In this document: in pieces, positions 9,011-17,793 of the stretch
Layout: the number at the start of each line of letters is the position of its first letter
Numbering within the stretch: the stretch's first letter is position 1
DNA from: Aestuariivivens marinum
GTDB taxonomy: Bacteria > Bacteroidota > Bacteroidia > Flavobacteriales > Flavobacteriaceae
Assembly (NCBI RefSeq): GCF_022662175.1
Contig: NZ_JAKMCR010000001.1
Coordinates: forward strand, 1,240,001-1,304,000
DNA length: 64,000 nucleotides
Reading direction: 5' to 3'
Position numbers and translations under genes: made by a program
Notes under the pieces: model-generated
Told to the model about the DNA's origin: nothing
The model's database searches: none
What the model saw: the letters and a program-made list of their open reading frames with translations, nothing else

Positions 9011-10129
9011 CTACAGTTTTAATGATGCTTTTGCTTCCTTTATAGCCTGTAAATATTCAGGTGTTAGTGCAGGTCCATCAAAAAATGTAACACCTTTGGC
9101 GCCATTATCTATTGCTAATCTTATAGCTTCTTTTAATTCATCGCCCGAAGTGAAAGGCGGTAAATAAATGCCTGTGTTAAGCCCCACATTTTTAGCTTCT
9201 AAATCGGCGACACCTTGTTTGGTGGCATAACCAATCCAATCGATTTCCTCATTGTAAAAGCTGTGGTAAATCATGGGGTATACTTCATCAATATCCCATT
9301 TATCCCAACGCTGTCGCACCATATGATCTGCCATTTCGGGATACGGAAATACTGCTGCGGTTAATTTTTTTTTGTTTTTATTTACAATTTTATAGGCATC
9401 ATCTACCAAGGCCTTAATAGCATTTAAACGGAAGTTTTTCCACTCCATGTCTATAGCCGTGTTTTTAATTTTCCTAGGGTTTTTATGGTGCATATTTTCA
9501 AAAGCTTCTACACATACATCACAATAACAAAAATCGTATTCTGGTAATTCTTCATCCTGAACCAAATTGTACTTAGGCAATAACCCAATAGGTAAGAAGA
9601 TATCTGGAAAACGTATGTAATCTAAATGTACACTTTCAATACCATCAACCTTAGCCAGTCCCTCCACCAAACCTAAAATATGGTTTCTAGAAGCTTCTCT
9701 GGTTGGGCACAACCATTGGTAATACCCCACATAGGGGCGCGTATCATGGCAAGATTTACCGTCTCGACTTACTTGGTACCATTCTGGGTGTTTTAAAGCC
9801 ACGGTGTCCCCTGGACGGTTCACGGCCATAATCCAAGCATGGACTTTTAAGCCTACTTTTGTTGCTATAGGTGCCAATCTCTCTAATTCTATTGGATCGG
9901 TGCCTGTGTTTATAAGCACTTCATCTATGCCAGCATCTTTATATTTTTTGAATTCAGCAGCGTAATCTTCATTTGATTTGTTTTTATTTGATGTAATCCA
10001 AGTGCCAAATTCAAATGCAGAGTTTTCAGTGCTTGATGTTTCAGCTATTTCTTGATGCTCTCCTATTTTTTGGTTACATGCAGTAACACTAAGAAGTAAT
10101 ATAGTGGACAATAAATGTATGGTTTTCAT
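9011..10129 (-). CDS. Family 10-like putative glycoside hydrolase lipoprotein
   Basis: This 372-residue protein has a lipoprotein signal ending in VTAC (Cys18) and then a TIM-barrel-like sequence. Blocks such as GIDEVLINTG, GLKVHAWIM, SVHLDYIRFPD (about 185-195) and DIDEVYPMIYHSFY resemble the GHL10/DUF4015 class of putative glycosidases. The acidic residues in LDYIRFPD and the DEVYPM block are plausible catalytic positions, but I cannot assign them. A CYCDVC segment could bind metal or form a disulfide. It sits 9 bases from the asparaginase gene and 18 bases from GH18, inside the same operon, so it probably acts on a linkage of the same glycan. Specificity is unknown. Confidence 0.7.
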   Translation of the reverse strand: MKTIHLLSTILLLSVTACNQKIGEHQEIAETSSTENSAFEFGTWITSNKNKSNEDYAAEFKKYKDAGIDEVLINTGTDPIELERLAPIATKVGLKVHAWIMAVNRPGDTVALKHPEWYQVSRDGKSCHDTRPYVGYYQWLCPTREASRNHILGLVEGLAKVDGIESVHLDYIRFPDIFLPIGLLPKYNLVQDEELPEYDFCYCDVCVEAFENMHHKNPRKIKNTAIDMEWKNFRLNAIKALVDDAYKIVNKNKKKLTAAVFPYPEMADHMVRQRWDKWDIDEVYPMIYHSFYNEEIDWIGYATKQGVADLEAKNVGLNTGIYLPPFTSGDELKEAIRLAIDNGAKGVTFFDGPALTPEYLQAIKEAKASLKL

Positions 10130-10147
10130 CTTCTTTGAACTTTATAT

Positions 10148-11290
10148 TTATTTTATTTTTTCATAAAGTGTATTGAGTAGCTCTTGATCTTTATCTAGAC
10201 TGTATTCCCAAAACATAGTGCCCCCCAATCCATTTTGTTTGATATAATTCGTTTTTAGCTGAATTTCCTTTGGAGTTTCCCAAGAAATAAAAATACTGTC
10301 GTTAGCATTCCATAAATAGGATGCTTTGGCTGAGTCATCATAACCTTTTTGGTATTTTCCCGATTTCATTTTTTCAAGAATATCCCAGTAAGGCACAATC
10401 ATTCCTGTAGACATTGCCGTTTGATAGAGACCATTATTTCCTAAGTGTACTTTTTTCCACATTCTACCATAAAACGGAATCCCCATGATTAGTTTTTCAG
10501 CGGGTACACCTGCTTTTATATGTCGGTTTATGGCTTCCTGTCCACTATTACCCATGAATTTTTCTTTTTCTGAAGGATATAAATTGGCATGATGACCCGT
10601 TTGATAGTGCCAACCATGATAAAAATCGTAACACATTACATTAATGAAATCTAGGTATTGATGTGCTTTCCCTAAATTGGTATGGTCAATGTAATTTTGG
10701 TCTGCTCCAGTTGCAATAGTAAGTAGGTAATGAGTTTGGTCTGTTTTTCCAACCTTATCCAACTGCTTTCTAACTTCAGCAAGGAGCAGAGTAAAGTTTT
10801 CTTTATCTGATGGTCTAAAGGCATTGTCTTCACCACGTTGTCCAGGGTATTCCCAATCTAAATCTATGCCATCAAACCCATGTTTTTTCATAAGTGCTAC
10901 ACTATTAATTGCAAATTGCAACCTCGTTTCAGGGTAAGCAGCGACATGTGAAAACTTATCGGACCATAACCATCCGCCAATAGAATACAGTACCTTTAAA
11001 TCTGGATTCTTTTTTTTTAGGGCTATCAGTTTTGAAATTTTGGAGGAATCTATATCCAATTCGAACTTTGGATATCCATCAACAATATTCGCAAAGGCAT
11101 AATTAATATGGGTAAGTTTAGTAGCATCGACCTGTGCGGGATCAAAATCTTCATAACCCGCAACATAACCAATAATTTTTAAGTTTTCAACAGGTTTTAT
11201 TTTGATTTTTTTAGGTTTTGAACAAGCAAAAACAAGTATAAATAAACTAAAAAAGATAATTGATTTTATTGATGTTATACTAAACCTCAT
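10148..11290 (-). CDS. GH18 family glycoside hydrolase, lipoprotein
   Basis: The 380-residue enzyme carries the GH18 signature DxxDxDxE as DGIDLDWE (residues 140-147), with Glu147 as catalytic acid. The SIGGW motif is near 103-107 and the substrate-positioning Tyr is in MCYDFYHGW. The presence of YDFYHGW and a GHHANLY segment makes it look more like a chitinase than a classical endo-beta-N-acetylglucosaminidase, though either would cut GlcNAc-GlcNAc bonds. The signal ends in VFAC (Cys23). It lies in the N-glycan operon, where cleavage of the chitobiose core is the expected job; chitooligosaccharide hydrolysis is the alternative. Confidence 0.88.
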   Translation of the reverse strand: MRFSITSIKSIIFFSLFILVFACSKPKKIKIKPVENLKIIGYVAGYEDFDPAQVDATKLTHINYAFANIVDGYPKFELDIDSSKISKLIALKKKNPDLKVLYSIGGWLWSDKFSHVAAYPETRLQFAINSVALMKKHGFDGIDLDWEYPGQRGEDNAFRPSDKENFTLLLAEVRKQLDKVGKTDQTHYLLTIATGADQNYIDHTNLGKAHQYLDFINVMCYDFYHGWHYQTGHHANLYPSEKEKFMGNSGQEAINRHIKAGVPAEKLIMGIPFYGRMWKKVHLGNNGLYQTAMSTGMIVPYWDILEKMKSGKYQKGYDDSAKASYLWNANDSIFISWETPKEIQLKTNYIKQNGLGGTMFWEYSLDKDQELLNTLYEKIK

Positions 11291-11309
11291 ATAATTAATG
11301 GCTACAGTT

Positions 11310-12398
11310 TTATTGTGATTTGAATTTTCCTTCCTGATTAATGATTAGCATTTTTTTTGTAAAAGGGCTTTTTACCGAGATATTATAGCCAAAATTATGA
11401 GTTTCTAATATTGGGTATAAGATTTCACTATCTATTGTAACAGCAGAAGGCGTTAAATTTTCAATTGAGTTAGCCCATTTTTTATTGATTTCATGATATT
11501 TTTTCTGTGCACGATATAACTTAAATAACTCCCATTTTATTTTTTCATCCTGTGGAATGATAAAATGATCTGTTTGGCCAATTTTCTTTGTAGAAAAATA
11601 CACATAGCCCCATTTTTCTGGTTCGTGCATATTGATAACTCCTATGGGTGACCATACCCAATTGTATTCATGTAGGTAGTCGCCATTATCGTCTTTTTTT
11701 CTGTAATATTTGCCATTTTCTAAGCTGTAATTCCAATTAACCCTAGAAAAATTAACTCGAAAAAACCGATCTCTAGGTACTGCATCCTCATAGTATGAAG
11801 TCTTATAGACATCCCATGGAATGGCAATTTCCAATGTCCAACCTTCATCAATGTCATTAGGGTCATTTAAGGTACCGTGAATCTGCACAGCCGATTTCAA
11901 TCCAGTCGTTTCATAATCGTTAAGAACAACATTTTCCTCTCTATAGGGTTTTGTAATGAACAGGTCCCAAACTGTATTCAGTGCGTTTATTTCTGTTTCG
12001 TAGTAGTTATAGGTATCACCATCAGGATCTACAAATATTTCAAAGTCGTTATTATAAAAAATAACGGCATCGTGTTTTTTAATGTCTGCCCAAACGTGGG
12101 GTTCTTCAATATTAGTAAAGATGTAAAAGTAGGTCTCATCCCAAAGCATTTTAACTTTGGTTTTGTATTTTGGAGTCACTATACCTTCAATATCTATAAA
12201 GTTATTAGTCCATTTGGCTTTTTGCCAACTTGTTTCATCTGCTTTCCCATCAATTGTTATAGTTTCCTGTGTTTTATGAGCAACATAAGTTTGAGGTACA
12301 ATATCTTGTTTGGTTTGGGCACAACTTAGTATGGAATAGGAACCAAGGGCTACGACTAAAAACGTAAACTTTATTTGCTTTATAAACACTTTAGACAC
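11310..12398 (-). CDS. CBM9-like carbohydrate-binding exported protein
   Basis: The 362-residue protein has an N-terminal signal (about 1-27, ending ILSCAQ, possibly a lipoprotein). A CBM9/DOMON-like beta-sandwich follows with the typical pattern ITIDGKADETSWQKA, KMLWDETYFYIF and NNDFEIFVDPDGDTYNYYE. Such domains bind sugar ends or haem. The C-terminal 100 residues are lysine-rich and unassigned. The gene is in line with GH130 upstream and GH18 downstream, consistent with a glycan-binding subunit of the locus. No catalytic residues are recognised. Confidence 0.8.
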   Translation of the reverse strand: MSKVFIKQIKFTFLVVALGSYSILSCAQTKQDIVPQTYVAHKTQETITIDGKADETSWQKAKWTNNFIDIEGIVTPKYKTKVKMLWDETYFYIFTNIEEPHVWADIKKHDAVIFYNNDFEIFVDPDGDTYNYYETEINALNTVWDLFITKPYREENVVLNDYETTGLKSAVQIHGTLNDPNDIDEGWTLEIAIPWDVYKTSYYEDAVPRDRFFRVNFSRVNWNYSLENGKYYRKKDDNGDYLHEYNWVWSPIGVINMHEPEKWGYVYFSTKKIGQTDHFIIPQDEKIKWELFKLYRAQKKYHEINKKWANSIENLTPSAVTIDSEILYPILETHNFGYNISVKSPFTKKMLIINQEGKFKSQ

Positions 12399-12426
12399 TT
12401 TTTAACTTTAAATACTTTAATATTTT

Positions 12427-13392
12427 TTATAAACTATTGCTTTTAGTAAACTCGATAATTTCACTTATTTTTCCAAAAGCAAGAGCTACTACTGTATCGG
12501 CAGCACCATAATACACCGCTAATTTATCTTCTTCAATGTCGTGCAATGCAGCACACGGAAATACCACATTAGGGACGTCTCCCATCATTTCGTAATCTAC
12601 TGCTGGGCCTAGTAAATATGGTTGTGTTCTGTATTTGACATTATTGGGCTCGTTTTCGTCAAGTAATGCTGCTCCCATAGCATAACGAAATCCGTTGCAG
12701 GTAGTAATCACTCCATGATAAATCATCAACCAACCTTCATAGGTTAATATAGGAATTGGTCCTGCACCAATTTTTGTACATTGCCACGCACTGTCTTCAA
12801 AAGGAGTAGCTTTCATCACGCACCGATGTTCACCCCAGTATTTCATATCGGGACTGTAGCTTATATATATGTCGCCAAAAGGTGTATGCCCGTTATCGCT
12901 AGGGCGACTTAGCATGGCATATTTTCCGTTAATTTTCTTTGGAAATAAGACACCATTTCTGTTAAAAGGCAAAAAGGCATTCTCACATTGAAAAAATTCC
13001 TTGAAATCGAACGTATAAGCAATACCTATAGTTGGGCCGTGATATCCATTGCACCAAGTAATCCAATATCGATCTTCAATAAAAACCACACGAGGGTCAT
13101 ATTTGTAATCGGAATCAATCATTTGGGTATTCCCAGCTTTCATTTCAATTGGCTGATGGTTGATATCCCAATGAATACCGTCTTTGCTAAATCCAGCAAA
13201 AATATTCATTTGTACTGCTTTATTGTCACATCTAAAAACGCCAGCATAGCCATCATTAAAAGGGACAACAGCACTATTAAAAATACTATTGGATGTTGGG
13301 ATATGATAACGGTCTATAATAGGATTTTCAGAATACCGCCACATGACGTCGTTACAGTTTTTAGGTCTATCTTGCCAAGGAATGGAGTTCAT
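12427..13392 (-). CDS. GH130 family beta-mannoside phosphorylase
   Basis: The 321-residue enzyme belongs to GH130, five-bladed propeller phosphorylases acting on beta-1,4-mannosides. Family blocks are [16 protein letters not shown] (about 42-57), [13 protein letters not shown] (98-110, with Asp99 the likely proton donor), [11 protein letters not shown] (113-123) and IGAGPIPI. The pattern looks like the subgroup that phosphorolyses mannosyl-beta-1,4-GlcNAc or mannosylglucose (the BT1033/UhgbMP type). No signal peptide is present, so it works in the cytoplasm on an imported disaccharide, giving mannose 1-phosphate. The adjacent symporter gene is the obvious importer. Exact acceptor specificity is inferred from context. 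Confidence 0.88.
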   Translation of the reverse strand: MNSIPWQDRPKNCNDVMWRYSENPIIDRYHIPTSNSIFNSAVVPFNDGYAGVFRCDNKAVQMNIFAGFSKDGIHWDINHQPIEMKAGNTQMIDSDYKYDPRVVFIEDRYWITWCNGYHGPTIGIAYTFDFKEFFQCENAFLPFNRNGVLFPKKINGKYAMLSRPSDNGHTPFGDIYISYSPDMKYWGEHRCVMKATPFEDSAWQCTKIGAGPIPILTYEGWLMIYHGVITTCNGFRYAMGAALLDENEPNNVKYRTQPYLLGPAVDYEMMGDVPNVVFPCAALHDIEEDKLAVYYGAADTVVALAFGKISEIIEFTKSNSL

Positions 13393-13497
13393 AAATATGT
13401 AGTTAATTTTTGTTGTCTTATCTTGATTTGGTTCTTGATGCTATACCTAAGCAAGTCTGGAATCATTCGAAAAGACATTTAGTTTTTTATTCAGTTC

Positions 13498-15375
13498 TTA
13501 ATTTTTATATTTTTTAACCTTGTCTAACCAAGTGAATTTTAAAATTACTGAAGTTATAACAAATACCATTAGTGTCCAAAGGGCTTTAGGGTAGGCTCTA
13601 ACCATAAAATATATAGGTAATAGAATCATGCTGGATTGCCATACAATGCCAATAACACAATTAATCATGTCGCTAATAAAATTGTTGTTTTTGGTAATGG
13701 TGCCGTCTTCATTTTTAAGAGCTTTATATACTGGATGCCACCACCCCCAAGGTCTAACGTTGTTATAAAAGCTTTTAAGGGTTTCCATATTGGTTGCAGG
13801 AGTTAGCCAAGTGCCCAAAAAAGACCCCAATAGTGAGACAAAGAATAATATAGGGAAGACATAAATTGGGGGTATTTGCGCTAGGTCGTAAAGCCATGTG
13901 TCGACCTCAAAATTTGTTTTGTTCAAATCCAATAAATACTGAAGGGTTGCAATAATTAAACCGCTTAGCATTCCCCAAAAATAACCCCATCCATTAAAGC
14001 GCCACCAAACCCATTTTAAAAAGTTGGCCGCCACGTAACCTCCATACAATGCACTGGTAATCCATAAGGTTAAGGAATTAATAGACTCTGCAAAAAACCC
14101 CATAAAAACTCCTATAATTACTATGGTAAACGATGCCAAATGACTTGCTTTTACATAGTGTTTTGCCGAAGCTTCTGGTTTAAAATACTTTTTATAAATA
14201 TCGTTTACAATATATGCTGGTCCGGAATTTACAAATGCTGAAAAAGTACTCATAAATGCTGCTAATAAACCGGCCAGCAATAATCCTTTAACACCTACAG
14301 GTACGTGAAAATTAATCACTTTTGGAAGAATGATTTCCAAATCGTTGGAACCAACACCAGACAGGGTGCTCATTTCAGGTGTTAAGAATACAAGCCCTAT
14401 AACCACAATCCCTCCTATTAGTAAATAACGTGGAATGAATAAAATAAGATTTGTAAACCCACTCATATAGGCTGCTTCCTTAACCGATCTTGTTGATAGT
14501 ATACGTTGCATATCGTAGCTTGGTGTTGGACCTGCGATACTGGCAAAGAATCCTTTAAATAAGGACATGCCTATAAAAGCCCCAAACATTTTATAGCCTT
14601 GGGAATCGATTAAATCATTAAAGGCTTGGAGTTTGCCATCCCAAAAGCCCTCTAGTTCCCAGCCAAAGAGAATGGAGTTCCATTCTGCAGGAATAATAGA
14701 CGTAATTTGGGCATCACTAATGGTGAAAAACGCATAAACAGCTACCAATACACCAGCTAAAACCATAATAATGTATTGCAATACTTCGGTAGCTACAACT
14801 GAAAACATTCCGCCTTTAATGGTGTAGATGGTGGTTAAAAATATAATAATAAGAGCATAGCTTTGCTCAGAAGTTAGTAAGGTGCCATTTCCCAAAGAGA
14901 TGGTTAAGTCCCATGGTAAAATAATAGTCATAAATTTGCCAACCCCTTCAAAGAAATAGGCAATAAAACCTACGGAAGCAATAATGGCAAATATAGCTAC
15001 TATTAAGTGTGAAGCTCTTCCGGCCTTATCATCTCCAAAACGGGTCAGAATCCATTCTGAACCTGTCATAATATTCGACCGACGAATCCAAGCGGCCAAA
15101 AAAATCATAATAAAGATTTGGTTCCAAATAGGCCAAATCCACATAAACATAAAACTTTTGGCACCATACAAAAACAGAATACCGACCATCCATGCCGTAC
15201 CAGACACATCAAACATACCCGAACCATTACTTAACCCTAAATAATACCATTTAATACTGTTGCCTCCCAAAAAATAAGAGTCTAATCCTTTGGAGGCTTT
15301 TTTTGAAATCCAGATACCTACCCCCAAAGTTAAGGCGATGTATATTATTATAATGGCGATGTCGATACTGTTCAT
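13498..15375 (-). CDS. Sodium:solute symporter (SSS family)
   Basis: This 625-residue protein has about 14 hydrophobic membrane segments and the SSS pattern. It starts with an N-terminal helix (IDIAIIIIYIALTLGVGIW), followed by SKKASKGLDSYFLGG and the Na+-site region around ATEVLQYIIMVLAGVLV. It should be an inner-membrane Na+-coupled transporter for a sugar or sugar derivative. It lies between the GH92 and GH130 genes, which suggests it imports mannose, GlcNAc or a Man-GlcNAc disaccharide produced outside. The C-terminal 100 residues include a soluble loop (KNEDGTITKNNNF) and final helices. Confidence 0.9.
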   Translation of the reverse strand: MNSIDIAIIIIYIALTLGVGIWISKKASKGLDSYFLGGNSIKWYYLGLSNGSGMFDVSGTAWMVGILFLYGAKSFMFMWIWPIWNQIFIMIFLAAWIRRSNIMTGSEWILTRFGDDKAGRASHLIVAIFAIIASVGFIAYFFEGVGKFMTIILPWDLTISLGNGTLLTSEQSYALIIIFLTTIYTIKGGMFSVVATEVLQYIIMVLAGVLVAVYAFFTISDAQITSIIPAEWNSILFGWELEGFWDGKLQAFNDLIDSQGYKMFGAFIGMSLFKGFFASIAGPTPSYDMQRILSTRSVKEAAYMSGFTNLILFIPRYLLIGGIVVIGLVFLTPEMSTLSGVGSNDLEIILPKVINFHVPVGVKGLLLAGLLAAFMSTFSAFVNSGPAYIVNDIYKKYFKPEASAKHYVKASHLASFTIVIIGVFMGFFAESINSLTLWITSALYGGYVAANFLKWVWWRFNGWGYFWGMLSGLIIATLQYLLDLNKTNFEVDTWLYDLAQIPPIYVFPILFFVSLLGSFLGTWLTPATNMETLKSFYNNVRPWGWWHPVYKALKNEDGTITKNNNFISDMINCVIGIVWQSSMILLPIYFMVRAYPKALWTLMVFVITSVILKFTWLDKVKKYKN

Positions 15376-15457
15376 TCGGTTGGTTTATTGGTTGGTATTT
15401 TGATGTTTTTATTTAGCAGGTTACTTCACTTGGTTAGTAATGATATTTTATAATCCA

Positions 15458-17698
15458 TCAATCAACTCCCCAATTCTTATTTGGGGTATTTCCCATCACA
15501 AAATGAAGTCTGCCTCCTTCTATAATTTGTTGATGTGAAATTGAGGTTTGGTTAAAATTTTCACCATTTAAGGTAGCCGATTGAATATAAATATTCTCAT
15601 TTGAAACACCTTCAGCTTCGATAATAAATGTTTTTTTTCCTAAAAGATTAAGAGTTGCTTTTTCAAAAATAGGACTACCAATTTCGTATTTGGTTGAAGC
15701 GGGATTCATAGGATACAAACCAATAGAACTTAGGGCATACCATGCACTCATTTGTCCGCAATCCTCATTGCCGCTCAGTCCATTAGGAGTGGTGTTGTAC
15801 TGGGTATCCATAATTTGTCTTGCCCAATATTGCGTACGCCAAGGTTTATTGGCATGGTTAAACATGTAGGCAATATGGTGGCTGGGTTCATTTCCGTGGG
15901 CATATTGACCAATAAGCCCCGAAATATCTGCTGAAATATTATCACCTGTAATTTCAGAACTTTCTGTAAAGAGTTGTTCTAAACGTTGGGTAAAAATATC
16001 GTTACCACCATGTAATTGAGCCAAATCTTCAACAGCGTGAGGGACGAACCAACTGTGCTGCCATGCATTACCTTCGGTATAATCGGTGTGCTCTCTATGG
16101 TTAGAATGTTTAGGGTCAAAAGGTTCGTTCCAAGAGCTGCCATCCACCGATTTTCCTCTCATAAAACCTGTTTCTTTGTCAAATAAATGTCTGTATGCTT
16201 TTGATCTATTCAAGAAAAAGTTATAATCATCGTCCTTTCCTAATGCTTTGGCCATTTGTGCCACACACCAATCATCATAAGCAAACTCCAAAGAGATGGT
16301 TACTGATTCATCCAATAAGCTAAACGGAATATAGCCATACTTCTTATAATGATTTAATCCACGTTCGTCCTGCATCATAGTAGTTCTCATAGCTTCATAG
16401 GCTTTTTCGGCATCAAATCCTTTTATGCCCTTTTTATAGGCTTCAGCTATTACCGGAATGGAATGGTAGCCTGTCATGGTGTTGGTCTCGTTCGCATAAA
16501 GTGTCCATACGGGAAGAATTTTTTTGGTTTCGTAATATGCCAACATAGAGTTAATGATATCAGAAACCTTATCAGGGGCAATTAAGGTTAAAAGCGGATG
16601 CTCTGCCCTAAAAGTGTCCCAAAGTGATAGGGTTGAATAGGCTGTATAACCTTCTGCTTTTGTAATGGAATCATTTTCTTTTCTAAATGCACCATTTTTA
16701 TCGCTAAAAGTTACCGGTGCCACTTGGGCGTGGTACATAGCTGTATAAAATATAGTTTTTAATGAATCAATAGGTGTTTCGATAGTGATTATGGATAAAG
16801 CTTTTTCCCAATCTGCTTCAGCATCTTTTTTAATTGTATCGAATTCAAAACCGCCGTCTCGCATATTGTCTTTTGCATTGGCAATACTAACAGAGGATAA
16901 GGATACTTTGGCCAACAACTCTTGAGTGTTATTAGCATTAAAAAATAGTTGTGTTGAAGTTTTAATACCTTTGGAAGTTTGTTCTCTCGTTTTGTTTCCG
17001 TCTACAAACATATGATGTTTGGTTATTGGTTTTGAGAATTTCGCCACAAAAAACACTTTTTGGTTTCGGGCCCAACCTTTACTAAAACGGTAACCAGAAA
17101 TGGTATGGTCGTTTTCTATATTAATAGCAGATTCAATGGCTGTATCCCAGTTAATTGCAAACCCCAAATCAATTACAACCGATTGTTTATCGTCTTTTTT
17201 AAAGGTGTATTTATGATAAGCAGTTCGCTTTTCGGTGGTTAATTCTACATTTACATTATGATCTTCCAAAAACAATTGATAGTACCCGGGAGTAGTGGTT
17301 TCGTTGTTATGACTGTACTTGGATTTGTATGGAAGTGAATCCCGTGAGGATGATCCCTTAGATAAATCGACCTCATTATTGGTGGGCATAAACAAGATGT
17401 CAGCCAAATCTCCAATGCCAGTACCACTAAGTGCCAAATGACTAAAGCCCACGGCAATAGAGTCAGAATGATGGTAACCCGAACACCAATCCCATTTGCT
17501 AATGCCATTAATAGGAGTAACCTGTAACATGCCAAAAGGCACTGTAGCACCAGGATATGTATGGCCATGACCACCGGTTCCTATAAAGGGGTCTACATAA
17601 TCAATTTTATTTTTTTCTTTAACTGTTTTTTTATAATCTTTTTTACAAGAAAAGAATAAAGTGAAAACAAGGACTAATATGAGGTGTTTTTTAATCAT
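15458..17698 (-). CDS. GH92 alpha-mannosidase, lipoprotein
   Basis: The 746-residue enzyme matches GH92, Ca2+-dependent exo-alpha-mannosidases. The signal ends in LFFSC (Cys18). The family opening YVDPFIGTGGHGHTYPGA is at about 34-52, the candidate acid Glu542 is in TEGNAWQ, and the base region is GNEDCGQMSAW (643-653). Most members act on alpha-1,2 or alpha-1,3 linked mannose of high-mannose N-glycans or yeast mannan; linkage cannot be read from the sequence here. It appears to be the first gene of the minus-strand run with the symporter and GH130, and it would trim mannose outside the cytoplasm. Confidence 0.93.
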   Translation of the reverse strand: MIKKHLILVLVFTLFFSCKKDYKKTVKEKNKIDYVDPFIGTGGHGHTYPGATVPFGMLQVTPINGISKWDWCSGYHHSDSIAVGFSHLALSGTGIGDLADILFMPTNNEVDLSKGSSSRDSLPYKSKYSHNNETTTPGYYQLFLEDHNVNVELTTEKRTAYHKYTFKKDDKQSVVIDLGFAINWDTAIESAINIENDHTISGYRFSKGWARNQKVFFVAKFSKPITKHHMFVDGNKTREQTSKGIKTSTQLFFNANNTQELLAKVSLSSVSIANAKDNMRDGGFEFDTIKKDAEADWEKALSIITIETPIDSLKTIFYTAMYHAQVAPVTFSDKNGAFRKENDSITKAEGYTAYSTLSLWDTFRAEHPLLTLIAPDKVSDIINSMLAYYETKKILPVWTLYANETNTMTGYHSIPVIAEAYKKGIKGFDAEKAYEAMRTTMMQDERGLNHYKKYGYIPFSLLDESVTISLEFAYDDWCVAQMAKALGKDDDYNFFLNRSKAYRHLFDKETGFMRGKSVDGSSWNEPFDPKHSNHREHTDYTEGNAWQHSWFVPHAVEDLAQLHGGNDIFTQRLEQLFTESSEITGDNISADISGLIGQYAHGNEPSHHIAYMFNHANKPWRTQYWARQIMDTQYNTTPNGLSGNEDCGQMSAWYALSSIGLYPMNPASTKYEIGSPIFEKATLNLLGKKTFIIEAEGVSNENIYIQSATLNGENFNQTSISHQQIIEGGRLHFVMGNTPNKNWGVD

Positions 17699-17793
17699 AT
17701 ACTAATATCTTTAATTTAATTTTTATCCTTAATTATTTTAGACTAATAACGACTATTTTAAGTCGAACAACATTGTTTTAAATACTAAAATCT

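Noticed and set aside
17251-17574. Minus-strand open frame of 107 residues
   Set aside because: It lies within the GH92 gene in another frame and has no independent motif; a shadow.
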